Source: Candidatus Bathyarchaeota archaeon A05DMB-4 (GTDB taxonomy: Archaea > Thermoproteota > Bathyarchaeia > Bathyarchaeales > SOJC01). Taken from it: 64,000 bases of DNA. Below are positions 17,818 to 27,626 of this stretch, piece by piece; position 1 is the stretch's first letter, and each line of letters opens with the position of its first letter. Under the pieces are notes generated by a model. That model did not search any database. It was not told where the DNA came from and saw only the letters and a program-made list of their open reading frames with translations. A program made the translations under genes and the position numbers. The stretch lies in contig JABFQO010000002.1 of assembly GCA_019685575.1 (NCBI GenBank), positions 1-64,000 of the forward strand. Reading direction: 5' to 3'.

Positions 17818-18606
17818 CTATTTGGCTATTTCCACACGCCACTTGAAGAACTGTCTTTCAGCAAGCATAAACCCCTCATTAATCACGTAGCTAATAAGCC
17901 CAATCATAATCATACCCGCAAACATCTCCGCATACAACGCCAAGTTAGCCATGCTAAAGATAAAAAATCCCAGTCCCAAAGCACTTTTTACACCAATCAT
18001 TTCTGCGGCAATTATGCACATCCATGCGATTCCGAAGCCGATGCGCATTCCTGTGGTAATTTCGGGCAATGCACTTGGGACTATAACTTTGAACATCACG
18101 TCTTTTTTATCGGCTTTGAAGGTTTTGGCAACGTCCACCAAAATCGAACTGGTTCTCTTTACACCCGTCACCGTATTAAGGAAAATTGGAAAGAACGCGC
18201 CTAGAAAAATAACAAAAGCATAACCACCAATAGCAATTCCAAAGGCGATTGACGCAAATGGAACCCATGCCAAGGGCGGGATGGGGCGAATAACCTCGAT
18301 TAACGGTTTCAACATGCTATAGAAGGCTTCATTTACGCCACATAGCAATCCCAATGCAAGAGCGAGGACAAGCGCGATGGAGAATCCTGCAAAAACTCGG
18401 TACAAACTAATGAAACTGTGGGTCAGAAGCGAATTGCCCTGTGCGTCGCCATAAACGACAAGCTGATAAAAAGCCATAACGGTGTCAGATAAGGATGGGA
18501 AATAAACCAAATTAAGAACCGTAGCACCAAGTTGCCATAGGATCAGAAAAACAACAGCCGCCGAAAGCTGAATCAGACTATTTTTATACCGCTTGAACCA
18601 GTTCAA
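17818..18606 (-). CDS. ABC transporter permease, SsuC/TauC/NrtB type
   Basis: A 262-residue inner-membrane permease with about six hydrophobic helices. The cytoplasmic EAA loop is visible in TFKADKKDVMFKVIVPSALPEITTGMRIG, which contacts the ATPase. It belongs to the family importing nitrate, sulfonates, taurine or thiamine precursors. It begins with TTG two bases after the stop of the binding-protein gene. No ATP-binding subunit lies before, between or after the pair within this window, so the ATPase must be encoded elsewhere or shared. Confidence 0.92.
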   Translation of the reverse strand: MNWFKRYKNSLIQLSAAVVFLILWQLGATVLNLVYFPSLSDTVMAFYQLVVYGDAQGNSLLTHSFISLYRVFAGFSIALVLALALGLLCGVNEAFYSMLKPLIEVIRPIPPLAWVPFASIAFGIAIGGYAFVIFLGAFFPIFLNTVTGVKRTSSILVDVAKTFKADKKDVMFKVIVPSALPEITTGMRIGFGIAWMCIIAAEMIGVKSALGLGFFIFSMANLALYAEMFAGMIMIGLISYVINEGFMLAERQFFKWRVEIAK

Positions 18607-18608
18607 TG

Positions 18609-19610
18609 CTATTCAACTTCTTGCACGATTTCGGTGTTAATGAACCCTGAAACGAATTGGTCGATGCCGCCGGGGATCTCGCTTTCTTGAAGCAGTTCGA
18701 ATTGGATTAGGTAGTTGAGCCAAGTTTTCATGCCTTGAACGTTGGGTTGATACAAGAATTTTATGTTGCTCATTGCTTGTGTGATGATGGTTTCGTTTTG
18801 TCCAGTCCATTTCTTCGCTATCGCAACCACGTCTGCGTGGTTTTCAGGGTTAAGGATGTATCTTGTTGCGTTGACGTGTACTTTCAATATTTTTTTGACG
18901 AGGTCAAGATTTTGATCCAGAAAGTCTTGACGAACCGCGAGGACGCAGCATGGATGCTCTGGCCAGATTTGAGAAGAGTTCGCAATAGCCTTGCCGTAAC
19001 CGTTTACAATTGCCGCGGCAGCCCAAGGTTCCCATGCCACATAAGCGTCAAACTCACCATTTCGTAGTCTTTCAGGCATTGTGGCTGGTGCTATGTTAAC
19101 GATGGGAAATTTTTCGCTGAGATTTGCATAGCTTAGTCCATATTGCGACAAGGCGAGACGTAATAAAACATCTTGAACGGTGGCGGTGTTCGGTATGGCG
19201 ACTTTTTTCCCGACAAGTTGGCTGACAGTATTGATTTCAGTGCCTAACCCTGCAATTATCGCCGAACCTTCTGCATTCGCGCTTGCGATGATTGTTATGG
19301 TGACATTAGCTCGGATGCGTTTGAAGGTGGCTGGCGCTGCGCCTAAATAGCCCACGTTTATGGCATTCGCGGCAAAACCATCCATTTCGCTGACTCCGTT
19401 GGGATACGGGATGTAGTCAAAGTCGATTCCCGCGTTTTTGAATAAGCTTTTTTCAACCGCGACAAAAAATGCCAGTTGATGCAAGTCGCCCTGAAGAAAG
19501 CCTATCCTTACCTTCTTCGGCGCGAACACGTAAACGTAGATAAAACTGCTTGCTGCGATGATTGTGATAAGCACCACAGCGACGGCAACAATGGTTGGCG
19601 GCGTTTTCAT
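18609..19610 (-). CDS. ABC transporter substrate-binding protein, SsuA/NMT1-like
   Basis: A 333-residue periplasmic-type binding protein with an N-terminal membrane anchor (about residues 5-28, hydrophobic, then KKVRIGFLQGDLHQLAFFVA). The two-lobed NMT1/SsuA fold shows GYLGAAPATFKRI, VGKKVAIPNTATVQDVLLRLAL and AYVAWEPWAAAAI. It would capture an organic anion such as a sulfonate, nitrate/bicarbonate analogue or pyrimidine precursor; the ligand cannot be read from sequence. It shares a divergent promoter region with the threonylcarbamoyl-AMP synthase gene and precedes its permease by two bases. Confidence 0.9.
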   Translation of the reverse strand: MKTPPTIVAVAVVLITIIAASSFIYVYVFAPKKVRIGFLQGDLHQLAFFVAVEKSLFKNAGIDFDYIPYPNGVSEMDGFAANAINVGYLGAAPATFKRIRANVTITIIASANAEGSAIIAGLGTEINTVSQLVGKKVAIPNTATVQDVLLRLALSQYGLSYANLSEKFPIVNIAPATMPERLRNGEFDAYVAWEPWAAAAIVNGYGKAIANSSQIWPEHPCCVLAVRQDFLDQNLDLVKKILKVHVNATRYILNPENHADVVAIAKKWTGQNETIITQAMSNIKFLYQPNVQGMKTWLNYLIQFELLQESEIPGGIDQFVSGFINTEIVQEVE

Positions 19611-19687
19611 TAGGCAACCCTTGTTAGAACATTCTGAAAAATGAGTAATTTAATATTTGTCTTTTTACAACCCAAGGATGGAGAAAA

Positions 19688-20290
19688 ATGAAAGTTTTAA
19701 CCGCTAATGAAAAAACAATTCGAATCGCTGTGCAAACTGTGGAAAAGGGCGGAGTAATCGTTTACCCTACAGACACAGTATACGGTCTGGGTTGTGACCC
19801 CTTCAATCGGGAAGCCGTAAAAAGAATCTTTACAATAAAAGGCGAAAGAACTAAACCCCTCCCAATACTGGCGTCAAATATAAAAGAAGCAGAAAAAATC
19901 GCCCACGTCACTGAACAAGCCCAGAAACTCGCGGAAAAATTCTGGCCGGGACCGCTTACCATGGTTTTACTGAAAAAGCCATCGCTTCTTGACGTAGTCA
20001 CTTGTGGTTTGGATTCCGTTGGCGTTAGAGTGCCTAATCATCCCGTTGCATTGGAATTGATACGGGAGGCTGGCGGGTTACTCGTTGGAACCAGTGCTAA
20101 CAAGAGCGGAGAAAAACCTCCGCAAACCGCTGAAGAAGCAGCGAGGCAGATTGGTGAGGAGGTTGATTTGGTGCTTGATGGAGGTTTTGCGCCCTTGGGT
20201 GAATCGTCGACGATTGTTGATTTGGTTATGGGAATCCCAAGAATTTTACGCCATGGACCAGTAAAAGTGGACGATATTTTGGAAGAGTGA
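19688..20290 (+). CDS. tsaC: threonylcarbamoyl-AMP synthase (TsaC/Sua5, YrdC domain)
   Basis: It makes threonylcarbamoyl-adenylate from threonine, bicarbonate and ATP, the first step of t6A37 tRNA modification. The 200-residue protein has only the YrdC domain: YPTDTVYGLGCDPFN, KGERTKPLPILA, PGPLTMVL, and VGTSANKSGE with ILRHGPV at the end. The C-terminal Sua5 domain is missing, as in TsaC. The Shine-Dalgarno GGAG precedes the ATG, with a TTTAATATT box about 35 bases upstream. The KEOPS subunit Cgi121, acting in the next step, is encoded 600 bases downstream on the other strand. Confidence 0.95.
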   Translation: MKVLTANEKTIRIAVQTVEKGGVIVYPTDTVYGLGCDPFNREAVKRIFTIKGERTKPLPILASNIKEAEKIAHVTEQAQKLAEKFWPGPLTMVLLKKPSLLDVVTCGLDSVGVRVPNHPVALELIREAGGLLVGTSANKSGEKPPQTAEEAARQIGEEVDLVLDGGFAPLGESSTIVDLVMGIPRILRHGPVKVDDILEE

Positions 20291-20346
20291 ATCTTGCGAA
20301 AATCTCTTAAAACCTTGCATGCAATAGTAACTGTGAGGAGTAGGGG

Positions 20347-20868
20347 TTGCTTAGAAATTTTAACCTCCTCATAACGACAGCGCGTGGAACAGAAGAAGAC
20401 GCTTCTTCAGAAATCTGGTATCTTCTCGGCGAAATCGGCGATACTGCGTCAAAGGTTGATAAAACTGGTGTGTCTGGCTTGGTCGCCGCGAAGACCACTC
20501 TCGACCCTTTGGTGGCTATTGAAAAACTTAGGGAACTCTTGAAAGAACGTCCTTACGAATTTCGATATTCCTACCGAATAATCCCTATAGAAAAAGTAGT
20601 TCGTACGGACGTGGCAGAAATTCAGAAAGTTGTAACCGAATTGGCGTCAAAGATTAAGGAAAACGAAACCTTCCGCGTCACGTTAGAGAAGCGGTTCACG
20701 ACAACTTCCTCGAAAGACCTTATCGACGCTGCCGCGATGAACATTGAAAGGAAAGTAGACCTCAACAAACCAGACAAAATTGTACTCCTCGAAGTCGTAG
20801 GCGGATTAACAGGCATATCCATAATCAAACCTAACGACATCTTGGCAATAATGAGAGAAAAAATCTAA
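20347..20868 (+). CDS. THUMP-domain tRNA-modification protein (Tan1-like)
   Basis: A 173-residue protein consisting of an N-terminal ferredoxin-like region and a THUMP RNA-binding domain (about residues 70-165, ending VVGGLTGISIIKPNDI). It resembles archaeal Tan1, which helps acetylate C12 in tRNA, but a stand-alone THUMP partner of another tRNA enzyme is equally possible. It starts at TTG with GAGGAG nine bases upstream and follows the threonylcarbamoyl-AMP synthase by 56 bases, consistent with a tRNA-modification unit. Confidence 0.85.
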   Translation: MLRNFNLLITTARGTEEDASSEIWYLLGEIGDTASKVDKTGVSGLVAAKTTLDPLVAIEKLRELLKERPYEFRYSYRIIPIEKVVRTDVAEIQKVVTELASKIKENETFRVTLEKRFTTTSSKDLIDAAAMNIERKVDLNKPDKIVLLEVVGGLTGISIIKPNDILAIMREKI

Positions 20869-20877
20869 AAATAATCA

Positions 20878-21447
20878 TTAGCGTTGTATGGCAAGCAAAG
20901 CAACATGTTCTATCACTAAATCCACCAACGCTTCATTCTCAAGCCCCTTCTTTTTGAGTTTTGCAGAAAACTCTTCGGTGGAAATGTTGAAAAACTGTTT
21001 TATTTTTGCGGTTTTTTCTGGACGAATTTCCAATACGCCGTCGTCGTGTTTTGCCGACAAAATTTTTTGAACCGTCTTCAAAGTGGCGTCCACGGTTTTT
21101 CGGTGCTTCCCAATAATAAGCACCGCCATCTCGGAAGTTTCAGGCGTAATTCCTATCATTGATGTTGCTTTCCTAATCTGCCGTTGCGCAGAAGCGTACA
21201 GAAGGGTTTCGACGGCGAGGTTCTTTGAAATGTTTGTTTTGTTCGCGAACGCGGTGAGCGCGTTTAAAGCAGCAAAGTAAAGATGCTGCCAAGTTGCTAT
21301 AAATTGCGCGTCAAAAAACTGAACCGCCGTAGCGTCACTTATTTCTTTCAGTGTGTTCCTAAAAAACTTGTTAACATCACTGATTTTGGCTTCTCTAAAC
21401 CCCGCGATGGCGACGTACATGTCAAAATCGGTCAGTTTACGTATCAT
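20878..21447 (-). CDS. cgi121: KEOPS complex subunit Cgi121
   Basis: Cgi121 binds Bud32 in the KEOPS complex, which transfers threonylcarbamoyl to A37 of tRNA. The 189-residue protein shows the family blocks: QFFDAQFIATWQHLYFAALNAL, KTNISKNLAVETLLYASAQRQI and SMIGITPETSEMAVLIIG. This assignment rests on pattern recognition of a weakly conserved family. It overlaps the phosphoribosyltransferase gene by four bases and converges on the THUMP gene. Kae1, Bud32 and Pcc1 are not in the window. Confidence 0.8.
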   Translation of the reverse strand: MIRKLTDFDMYVAIAGFREAKISDVNKFFRNTLKEISDATAVQFFDAQFIATWQHLYFAALNALTAFANKTNISKNLAVETLLYASAQRQIRKATSMIGITPETSEMAVLIIGKHRKTVDATLKTVQKILSAKHDDGVLEIRPEKTAKIKQFFNISTEEFSAKLKKKGLENEALVDLVIEHVALLAIQR

Positions 21448-22094
21448 TCTGTTCCCTCGAGAATTTCTTTGAGAAATCGTTCCACAAGTTCACGCTCGAA
21501 ACCGCATTTTACAAGTTTTTCTTTAACTTCCTCCACGGTTTTTCCTTTTTTCTGGAATTTTCTCAACACATTTCTTACAGTTTCTTTTCTTTCCCACGGG
21601 AAGATTATCCAATGGCTTGTTTTTTTCTCGTAGTAATCTGGAATGATTACGCTCCATGGTTTATAGTAAAGCGTGACAATTTTGATGTCTGCAGCGCCTG
21701 ATTCTTGCAGATGTTTTTTTACTAATCTAAGGCTTTTACCCGTGTCTGCTACGTCGTCTACCACGAGAACTTTCTTGTCCCTAACCGAAACTGAAACAGG
21801 CTGAGTAATAACAGGTTCGCCCTTCGTCTCCCCCACGCCGAGGTAAAACTCCGCTTTCACGTTAGCCATCTGAGGATTATTTAACAAATCAGACATGACG
21901 CGAGCCGGAGGCCAACCGCCACGGCAGACGCCCACGATCAAGTCGGGCTTGAATCCGTTGTTTTGAATTTTTTCTGCCAAGTTCAGAAGCATTTCGTAGA
22001 TTCTTTCCCATGACGGAATTTCAAACTCGTATTCTTCTGTCAGTGTCCATTTCTCCTTTTTGGAAGGGGAAAACAGTAAAGGTTGAATAGTCAC
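21444..22094 (-). CDS. type I phosphoribosyltransferase (Hpt/Gpt-like)
   Basis: A 216-residue purine-type phosphoribosyltransferase. The PRPP-binding motif VLVVDDVADTGKSL is at about residues 110-123, and DLIVGVCRGGWPPARVMSDLL forms the other active-site strand. The hood region with HWIIFPWERKETVRNVLRK resembles archaeal hypoxanthine/guanine enzymes, where W and F contact the base. A helical tail of about 35 residues follows. The base is not certain. Its stop overlaps the Cgi121 start by four bases, a neighbourhood that mixes purine salvage and tRNA modification. Confidence 0.88.
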   Translation of the reverse strand: MTIQPLLFSPSKKEKWTLTEEYEFEIPSWERIYEMLLNLAEKIQNNGFKPDLIVGVCRGGWPPARVMSDLLNNPQMANVKAEFYLGVGETKGEPVITQPVSVSVRDKKVLVVDDVADTGKSLRLVKKHLQESGAADIKIVTLYYKPWSVIIPDYYEKKTSHWIIFPWERKETVRNVLRKFQKKGKTVEEVKEKLVKCGFERELVERFLKEILEGTE

Positions 22095-22138
22095 TTGTTT
22101 TAAACCTTACTCTACACGCATTAAAGAAGGGAAGAGGC

Positions 22139-23056
22139 TTGAAGGAAATTGTTGAATGTGTGCCAAACTTTAGCACTTCCGACCCGAAAGTTGTGGACGC
22201 GATTTTAACTGAGATTAGAAACGTGAAAAACGCCTACATCATCGACTACACATTTGATGACTACTACAACCGCCTCGTAGTCTCGTTCGTGGGCAACAAG
22301 AAATCTGTACTGACTGCAGCGTTAAATTCTGCCCAAAAAGCGATCCAACTCATAGACATGAACAAACATAAAGGACAACATCCAAGGCTGGGCGCAGTCG
22401 ACGTCGTGCCTTTCATCCCAAACAAAAACACAACGCTCGAAGACTGCGTCAAACTTGCCAAAAAATTCGGAAAAACCCTCGCAAAAGAAACCAACGTGCC
22501 CGTCTACCTCTACGGCGAAGCAGCGTCCAAACCACAACGTGGCGACTTAGATTGGATACGAGAAGGCGAATACGAAGCGTTAAAAGAGATGATAAAAAAA
22601 CCTGGACGAAAACCAGATTATGGCCCAAACGAGGCTCACCCCACCGCAGGCGCAACAATCACTGGTGCACGGAAAGTCATGGCGGGCTTTAACGTCAACC
22701 TCGGCACCGCTGACATAAAAGTAGCCAAGAAAATAGCCAAAGCATTGCACGCGAAGAAAGGCGGATTTGTTAACGTCAAAGCTATCGGAGTGTCTATTCC
22801 TGGGAAGAACATCACGCAGGTTGGCATGAGCATTTCCGACTTTGAAAAAACACCGTTGTACCGTGTTTTTGAATTGATAAAGATTGAAGCCAAAAGATAC
22901 AACGTGCCGATCGTGGGAGCCGAATTTTGCGGGATGGCGCCGCTAAAGACGCTGATCGACGTAGCCAATTATTACCTAAAAATCGACAATCTTACCGAGG
23001 ATCGAGTACTAGAAATCGCTGTGCAAAGGGCAATAGAAAAAGGCAAAGGCGAATAA
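22139..23056 (+). CDS. ftcD: glutamate formiminotransferase
   Basis: It moves the formimino group from formiminoglutamate to a reduced pterin, freeing glutamate at the end of histidine breakdown. The 305-residue protein begins with the family hallmark ECVPNFSTSDPKVVDAI and contains NRLVVSFVGNK, HKGQHPRLGAVDVVPFIP and HPTAGATITGARKVMAGFNVNLGT. It lacks the cyclodeaminase domain fused in animals. The TTG start is preceded by GAAGGGAAGAGG. The host also encodes a tetrahydromethanopterin enzyme (ftr), so the acceptor could be that pterin; this is inference. It is the first gene of the hut cluster. Confidence 0.93.
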   Translation: MKEIVECVPNFSTSDPKVVDAILTEIRNVKNAYIIDYTFDDYYNRLVVSFVGNKKSVLTAALNSAQKAIQLIDMNKHKGQHPRLGAVDVVPFIPNKNTTLEDCVKLAKKFGKTLAKETNVPVYLYGEAASKPQRGDLDWIREGEYEALKEMIKKPGRKPDYGPNEAHPTAGATITGARKVMAGFNVNLGTADIKVAKKIAKALHAKKGGFVNVKAIGVSIPGKNITQVGMSISDFEKTPLYRVFELIKIEAKRYNVPIVGAEFCGMAPLKTLIDVANYYLKIDNLTEDRVLEIAVQRAIEKGKGE

Positions 23057-23059
23057 AGA

Positions 23060-24346
23060 GTGACGCGTCGAAAAGTAGACCTGCTCGTGCTAAACGCCGA
23101 AGAATTAGTGACGCTAAAGGGAGGAAGCAAAAAACCATTTACCGGCAAACAAATGACAAACCTAGAAGCAATTAGACACGGCGGATTGGCAGTTGACCAT
23201 GGGAAAATCGTTGCGATAGGCAAAACACAGAAAATTCGAAGCCGGTTCGAAGGCAAGCAAGTCATCGATGCTTCAGGAAAACTGGTTATGCCAGGATTCG
23301 TAGACCCACATACCCATCTTGTTTTCGCGGGCTCTAGGGATAAGGAGTTCGAATTAAGAATTAAAGGGGCTTCTTATTTGGAGATTCTGAAAAAAGGCGG
23401 AGGAATTTTGCAGACTGTGCGGGAAACGCGGAAAGCAAGTCTCGGTCAACTTGTTGAAACATGCGAAAAAACCTTAGACACCATGTTAACGCATGGCACA
23501 ACGACGGTTGAGGCGAAAAGCGGCTATGGACTTTGCTTGAAAGGCGAAATGAAAATCCTAGAAGCGATCAAACGCCTAAACCGGCAACATCCCGTTAGCG
23601 TCGTGCCAACTTTTATGGGTGCTCATGCTGTTCCACAAGAGTACGAGGGTAGAGCAGAAGATTATGTTGAATTAGTGTCTGATGAAATGATTCCGAAAAT
23701 CGCTGAAAAAAAATTAGCCAAGTTTTGTGATGTTTTCTGCGAAAAAGGCGTTTTCAACCTTGAACAGTCAAGGAAAATCTTGCAAAGTGGAAAAAAACAT
23801 GGACTTGCGCCGAAAATTCACGCGGACGAATTGTCACGGTTAGGAGGTACGGAACTTGCAGCAGAAGTTGGCGCGATTTCGGTGGAGCACATGATTTTCT
23901 CTTCTGAAGACGGTTTAAAAGCATTAGCAAAACATGGAATTATCGCGGTTCTGCTTCCAGCGGCTTCTTTTTCGCTTATGATGAACAGGTACGCGGAGGC
24001 TAGAAAAATGATAGACTTGGGCGTGCCCGTAGCGTTGGGCACTGATTATAACCCAAGTTGCTGGGTGGAAAGCATGCAGATAGTAATCGCTTTCGCGTGT
24101 CGAGAATTGAAAATGTCACCTGCAGAGGCGATTACGGCTGCAACAATAAACGCTGCTCACGCGATTGGTCGTGCTGGAGAAGTAGGAAGCTTGGAAGCCG
24201 GCAAAAGAGCAGATGTACTAATCGTGAATGCACCCAACCATAACTTCTTAGGTTACCGGTTTGGGATTAACATGGTTGACAAGGTGATTAAGAACGGCGT
24301 TTTGGTCGTCGAGCAAGGCAAAATGCTTAGAAACCCTACGAATTAG
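23060..24346 (+). CDS. hutI: imidazolonepropionase
   Basis: An amidohydrolase that opens 4-imidazolone-5-propionate to formiminoglutamate. At 428 residues it has normal length. The metal and substrate ligands are recognisable: PGFVDPHTHLVFAGSRDKEF, AKSGYGL, PTFMGAHAVP, HADELSRLGG and LGTDYNPSCWVESMQ. It starts with GTG three bases after ftcD, so the two are co-translated, and the product of this enzyme is the substrate of FtcD. Confidence 0.96.
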   Translation: MTRRKVDLLVLNAEELVTLKGGSKKPFTGKQMTNLEAIRHGGLAVDHGKIVAIGKTQKIRSRFEGKQVIDASGKLVMPGFVDPHTHLVFAGSRDKEFELRIKGASYLEILKKGGGILQTVRETRKASLGQLVETCEKTLDTMLTHGTTTVEAKSGYGLCLKGEMKILEAIKRLNRQHPVSVVPTFMGAHAVPQEYEGRAEDYVELVSDEMIPKIAEKKLAKFCDVFCEKGVFNLEQSRKILQSGKKHGLAPKIHADELSRLGGTELAAEVGAISVEHMIFSSEDGLKALAKHGIIAVLLPAASFSLMMNRYAEARKMIDLGVPVALGTDYNPSCWVESMQIVIAFACRELKMSPAEAITAATINAAHAIGRAGEVGSLEAGKRADVLIVNAPNHNFLGYRFGINMVDKVIKNGVLVVEQGKMLRNPTN

Positions 24347-24425
24347 GCATACACAGTTTTTCGGGTTAAATGCTAACTTTTATCTCTTTCAACGATAGAT
24401 TCTTTCCTGGAAAAAGGGGACCTTC

Positions 24426-26093
24426 ATGACCCGAGTGTTGTCAATTCCGAAACCCAACAAATGTATCAAGGGCAAAGAGTTGCACTGCAAAAACTGGCAA
24501 ATTGAAGGCGCCTTACGCATGCTCTATAACGTAATCGACCCGGAAGTTGCAAAAGACCCAGAACACCTAATCGTTTACGGAGGTACGGGTAAAGCTGCAC
24601 GAAACTGGGAATGCTTCCGCAAAATCGCAGAAACCCTCATGAACCTAGAAGAAGACGAAACGCTACTCATCCAAAGCGGCAAACCTGTAGCCGTTTTTAA
24701 GACCCACAAGCTCGCGCCAAGAGTATTAATCGCGAATTGCTTGCTCGTGCCAAAATGGGCAACATGGGACCACTTTTACGAGTTAGAACAGAAAGGCTTG
24801 ATAATGTTTGGGCAAATGACAGCGGGCTCATGGGCATACATCGGCACGCAAGGAATCCTGCAAGGCACGTACGAGACCCTAGCCGCCGTGGCAAAAGAAC
24901 ATTTTCACGGAAGCCTAAAAGGAAAACTCGTGCTCACCGCTGGTTTGGGCGAAATGGGTGGAGCGCAACCGCTCGCCGTGACCATGAACGAGGGTGTGGC
25001 GCTAGTCGTAGAGGTCGACAAGAAAGCAATCGACCGACGTCTAAGGCACAAGTATCTGGAGACATGGACCGACGACCTTAACGAAGCAATCTGCATGGCA
25101 AAACAGTCGATGAAAGAAGGAACCCCCAAAAGCATCGGACTATTAGGCAACGCGGCAGAAATTCACCCGCAACTTGTGAAAAAAGGAGTGATTCCAGACG
25201 TCGTGACCGACCAAACTTCGGCACACGACCCGCTCAACGGTTATTATCCAATGGGTCTTTCGAAAGAAGAAGCTGACGCTTTAAGAAAAAACGACCCCGC
25301 TACGTATATGACTAAAGCAAAGGAAAGCATGAAAATACAAGTGAAAGCTATGGTACAGATGATGCGGAAAGGCGCAGTAACGTTCGAGTACGGCAACAAT
25401 CTGAGGCAGCAAGCGTTTGACGCGGGTTTCAAGGAGGCGTTTGCATATCCGGGTTTCGTGCAACGTTATATCCGACCCATGTTCTGTGAAGGTAGAGGGC
25501 CGTTCCGCTGGACAAGCTTGGTTGGCGAAGAGGACGACATATACGCTTTGGACGAGGTGATTTTGAAAGAATTCGCGTATAACAAAGAACTTTGTCGATG
25601 GATAAAAAAAGCCAAAGAACAAGTAAAGTTTCAAGGCTTGCCCGCCCGCGTGTGTTGGCTCGGCTATGGTGAAAGAGCAAAATTTGGAAAAATCATGAAC
25701 ACCATGGTGCGGGAAGGCAAAATTTCTGGACCAATCTGGATTGGCAGAGACCACCTTGACTGCGGAAGCGTAGCATCGCCAAACCGTGAAACCGAGGGCA
25801 TGACGGACGGAAGCGATGCCATTGCAGACTGGCCCATATTAAACGCCCTACTAAACACCGCGGGAGGCGCCACTTGGGTTTCTGTGCATCATGGCGGCGG
25901 AGTAGGCATGGGGTACAGCATTCACGCGGGCATGTGTCTGGTCGCGGACGGTACAAGGGAAGCAGAAAAACGCATAGTCACTGTGCTCACTACTGATCCA
26001 GGCATAGGTGTAGTCAGACATGCAGATGCGGGTTATGAAAAAGCAAAGAAAATCGCCAAAGAAAAGGGCATTAAGATGCCGATGCTCAAGTAA
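24426..26093 (+). CDS. hutU: urocanate hydratase
   Basis: It adds water to urocanate using tightly bound NAD+ to make imidazolonepropionate, the substrate of HutI. At 555 residues it has the normal length. Conserved blocks include [62 protein letters not shown] and [15 protein letters not shown]. The ATG at 24426 has AAGGGGA upstream. An 80-base gap with a TTTTAT box precedes it, so it may have its own promoter. Histidine ammonia-lyase, the first enzyme of the pathway, is not in the window. Confidence 0.96.
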   Translation: MTRVLSIPKPNKCIKGKELHCKNWQIEGALRMLYNVIDPEVAKDPEHLIVYGGTGKAARNWECFRKIAETLMNLEEDETLLIQSGKPVAVFKTHKLAPRVLIANCLLVPKWATWDHFYELEQKGLIMFGQMTAGSWAYIGTQGILQGTYETLAAVAKEHFHGSLKGKLVLTAGLGEMGGAQPLAVTMNEGVALVVEVDKKAIDRRLRHKYLETWTDDLNEAICMAKQSMKEGTPKSIGLLGNAAEIHPQLVKKGVIPDVVTDQTSAHDPLNGYYPMGLSKEEADALRKNDPATYMTKAKESMKIQVKAMVQMMRKGAVTFEYGNNLRQQAFDAGFKEAFAYPGFVQRYIRPMFCEGRGPFRWTSLVGEEDDIYALDEVILKEFAYNKELCRWIKKAKEQVKFQGLPARVCWLGYGERAKFGKIMNTMVREGKISGPIWIGRDHLDCGSVASPNRETEGMTDGSDAIADWPILNALLNTAGGATWVSVHHGGGVGMGYSIHAGMCLVADGTREAEKRIVTVLTTDPGIGVVRHADAGYEKAKKIAKEKGIKMPMLK

Positions 26094-26099
26094 TGCGTG

Positions 26100-26117
26100 T
26101 TCTTTTTGATTTTTGAT
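26100..26117 (+). terminator. T-rich terminator after hutU
   Basis: TTCTTTTTGATTTTTGAT begins about seven bases after the hutU stop. Archaeal polymerase terminates on such U-runs without needing a hairpin; none is evident. Confidence 0.4.
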
Positions 26118-26183
26118 GCATAAAAGATACAAGTAGGTTAATCTCAATTAATTAGGCAAACCCCCTATTGGAAAGGATAAAAA

Positions 26184-27626
26184 ATGCCAACAGCAAAACG
26201 AGAAAAATGGAGCAAACATTTCGGTACATGGTACCGCAAGGTCTTGATAGAAGCCGGCATAGCCGATTACCGGTATCCAATCAAAGGCTGTGGTGTCTGG
26301 ATGCCTTACGGTTTTCAAATAAGAAAATATGGCTTGCAGATTCTTAGAGATTTGCTGGATGCGACTGGGCATAATGAAGTTTTGTTTCCGCTTTTAATTC
26401 CAGAAACTTCTCTGCAGAAAGAGGCAGCGCATGTTAAAAGTTTCGAGGCGGAATGTTTCTGGATAACTCGCGGCGGGCTAACACCGTTAGACGTGAAGTT
26501 GGCGCTGAGACCGACGAGCGAAACAGTGATAGGTCCTATGCTGAAACTTTGGATACGTTCTCACGCCGATTTGCCGCTTAAGCTGTATCAAATCGTGAAC
26601 GTTTTTCGTTACGAAACAAAGGCTACCCGACCGTTAATCCGTGTGCGTGAAGTTTCAACTTTTAAAGAAGCCCACACTTCGCATGCGACTTTAAGAGAAG
26701 CAGAAGAGCAGATTAAAGAAGCAACGCGGGTTTACAAACAGTTTTTCGACGAATTAAACGTGCCATACCGCATTTCTCGAAGACCTGAATGGGACAAATT
26801 CGCGGGTGCAATGTATACCGATGGCTTTGACACCGTGCTTCCCGACGGGAGAACACTCCAAATTGGCACGGTGCATAACCTTGGTCAAAACTTTTCCAAG
26901 GCATTCGACATAACATACGAAACAGAAAACGGACAACGAGAAAACATCTGGCAAACATGCTATGGCATTTCAGAACGTTGGCTCGCCGCCGTACTTAGCG
27001 TGCACGGTGACGACAACGGCGCTGTGCTACCCCCAAAAATCGCCCCAATCCAAGTGATAATTATCCCAATACCGCACAAAGAAAAATCCGAAGAAATCAA
27101 CAATACGTGCGTGAATGTCTGCGAAAAACTGAAAAAAAGCCATATCCGAGCAAGGGTTGACTTGCGAGAGGAACTTACGCCGGGTGCCAAATTCTTTGAC
27201 TGGGAACTCAAGGGCGTGCCAATACGGGTTGAGATTGGGCCTCGAGACATAGAACATAGCGAAGTCGTCGTAGTTCGTCGCGACACATTCGAAAAAACCA
27301 CATGCAAAATGGACAAACTAACAGATTATCTGCAGTTGCTCATGGAAAAAATGGCGGGAGAAATGCGGGAAAAAGCCAGAAAATGGATGAAAGAACACAT
27401 TCACAAGGCAAAAAGCTTGGAGGACGTTAAACAATTGTTGAAGAAACGAGCGGGCATAGTCGAGGTCTCATGGTGCGGCGAAACAAACTGCGGTCTCAAA
27501 ATGGAAGAAGAAATCAACGGAAAAATCCTAGGCATCCCACAAGATGAGAAAGAAAAACCGTCGGAAAACTGCATAGTTTGTGGAAAAGAAGCCAAAACCG
27601 TCGTGCGTGTTGCAGTGGCGTATTAA
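26184..27626 (+). CDS. proS: prolyl-tRNA synthetase, archaeal/eukaryotic type
   Basis: A class II aminoacyl-tRNA synthetase that charges tRNA-Pro. The 480-residue length and N-terminal [14 protein letters not shown] mark the archaeal type. Motif 2 is around [27 protein letters not shown] and motif 3 precedes the anticodon-binding domain ([11 protein letters not shown]). The C-terminal zinc-binding domain is present with CGETNCG and CIVCGKEA. Its last four bases overlap the end of the convergent DUF1805 gene. Confidence 0.97.
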   Translation: MPTAKREKWSKHFGTWYRKVLIEAGIADYRYPIKGCGVWMPYGFQIRKYGLQILRDLLDATGHNEVLFPLLIPETSLQKEAAHVKSFEAECFWITRGGLTPLDVKLALRPTSETVIGPMLKLWIRSHADLPLKLYQIVNVFRYETKATRPLIRVREVSTFKEAHTSHATLREAEEQIKEATRVYKQFFDELNVPYRISRRPEWDKFAGAMYTDGFDTVLPDGRTLQIGTVHNLGQNFSKAFDITYETENGQRENIWQTCYGISERWLAAVLSVHGDDNGAVLPPKIAPIQVIIIPIPHKEKSEEINNTCVNVCEKLKKSHIRARVDLREELTPGAKFFDWELKGVPIRVEIGPRDIEHSEVVVVRRDTFEKTTCKMDKLTDYLQLLMEKMAGEMREKARKWMKEHIHKAKSLEDVKQLLKKRAGIVEVSWCGETNCGLKMEEEINGKILGIPQDEKEKPSENCIVCGKEAKTVVRVAVAY

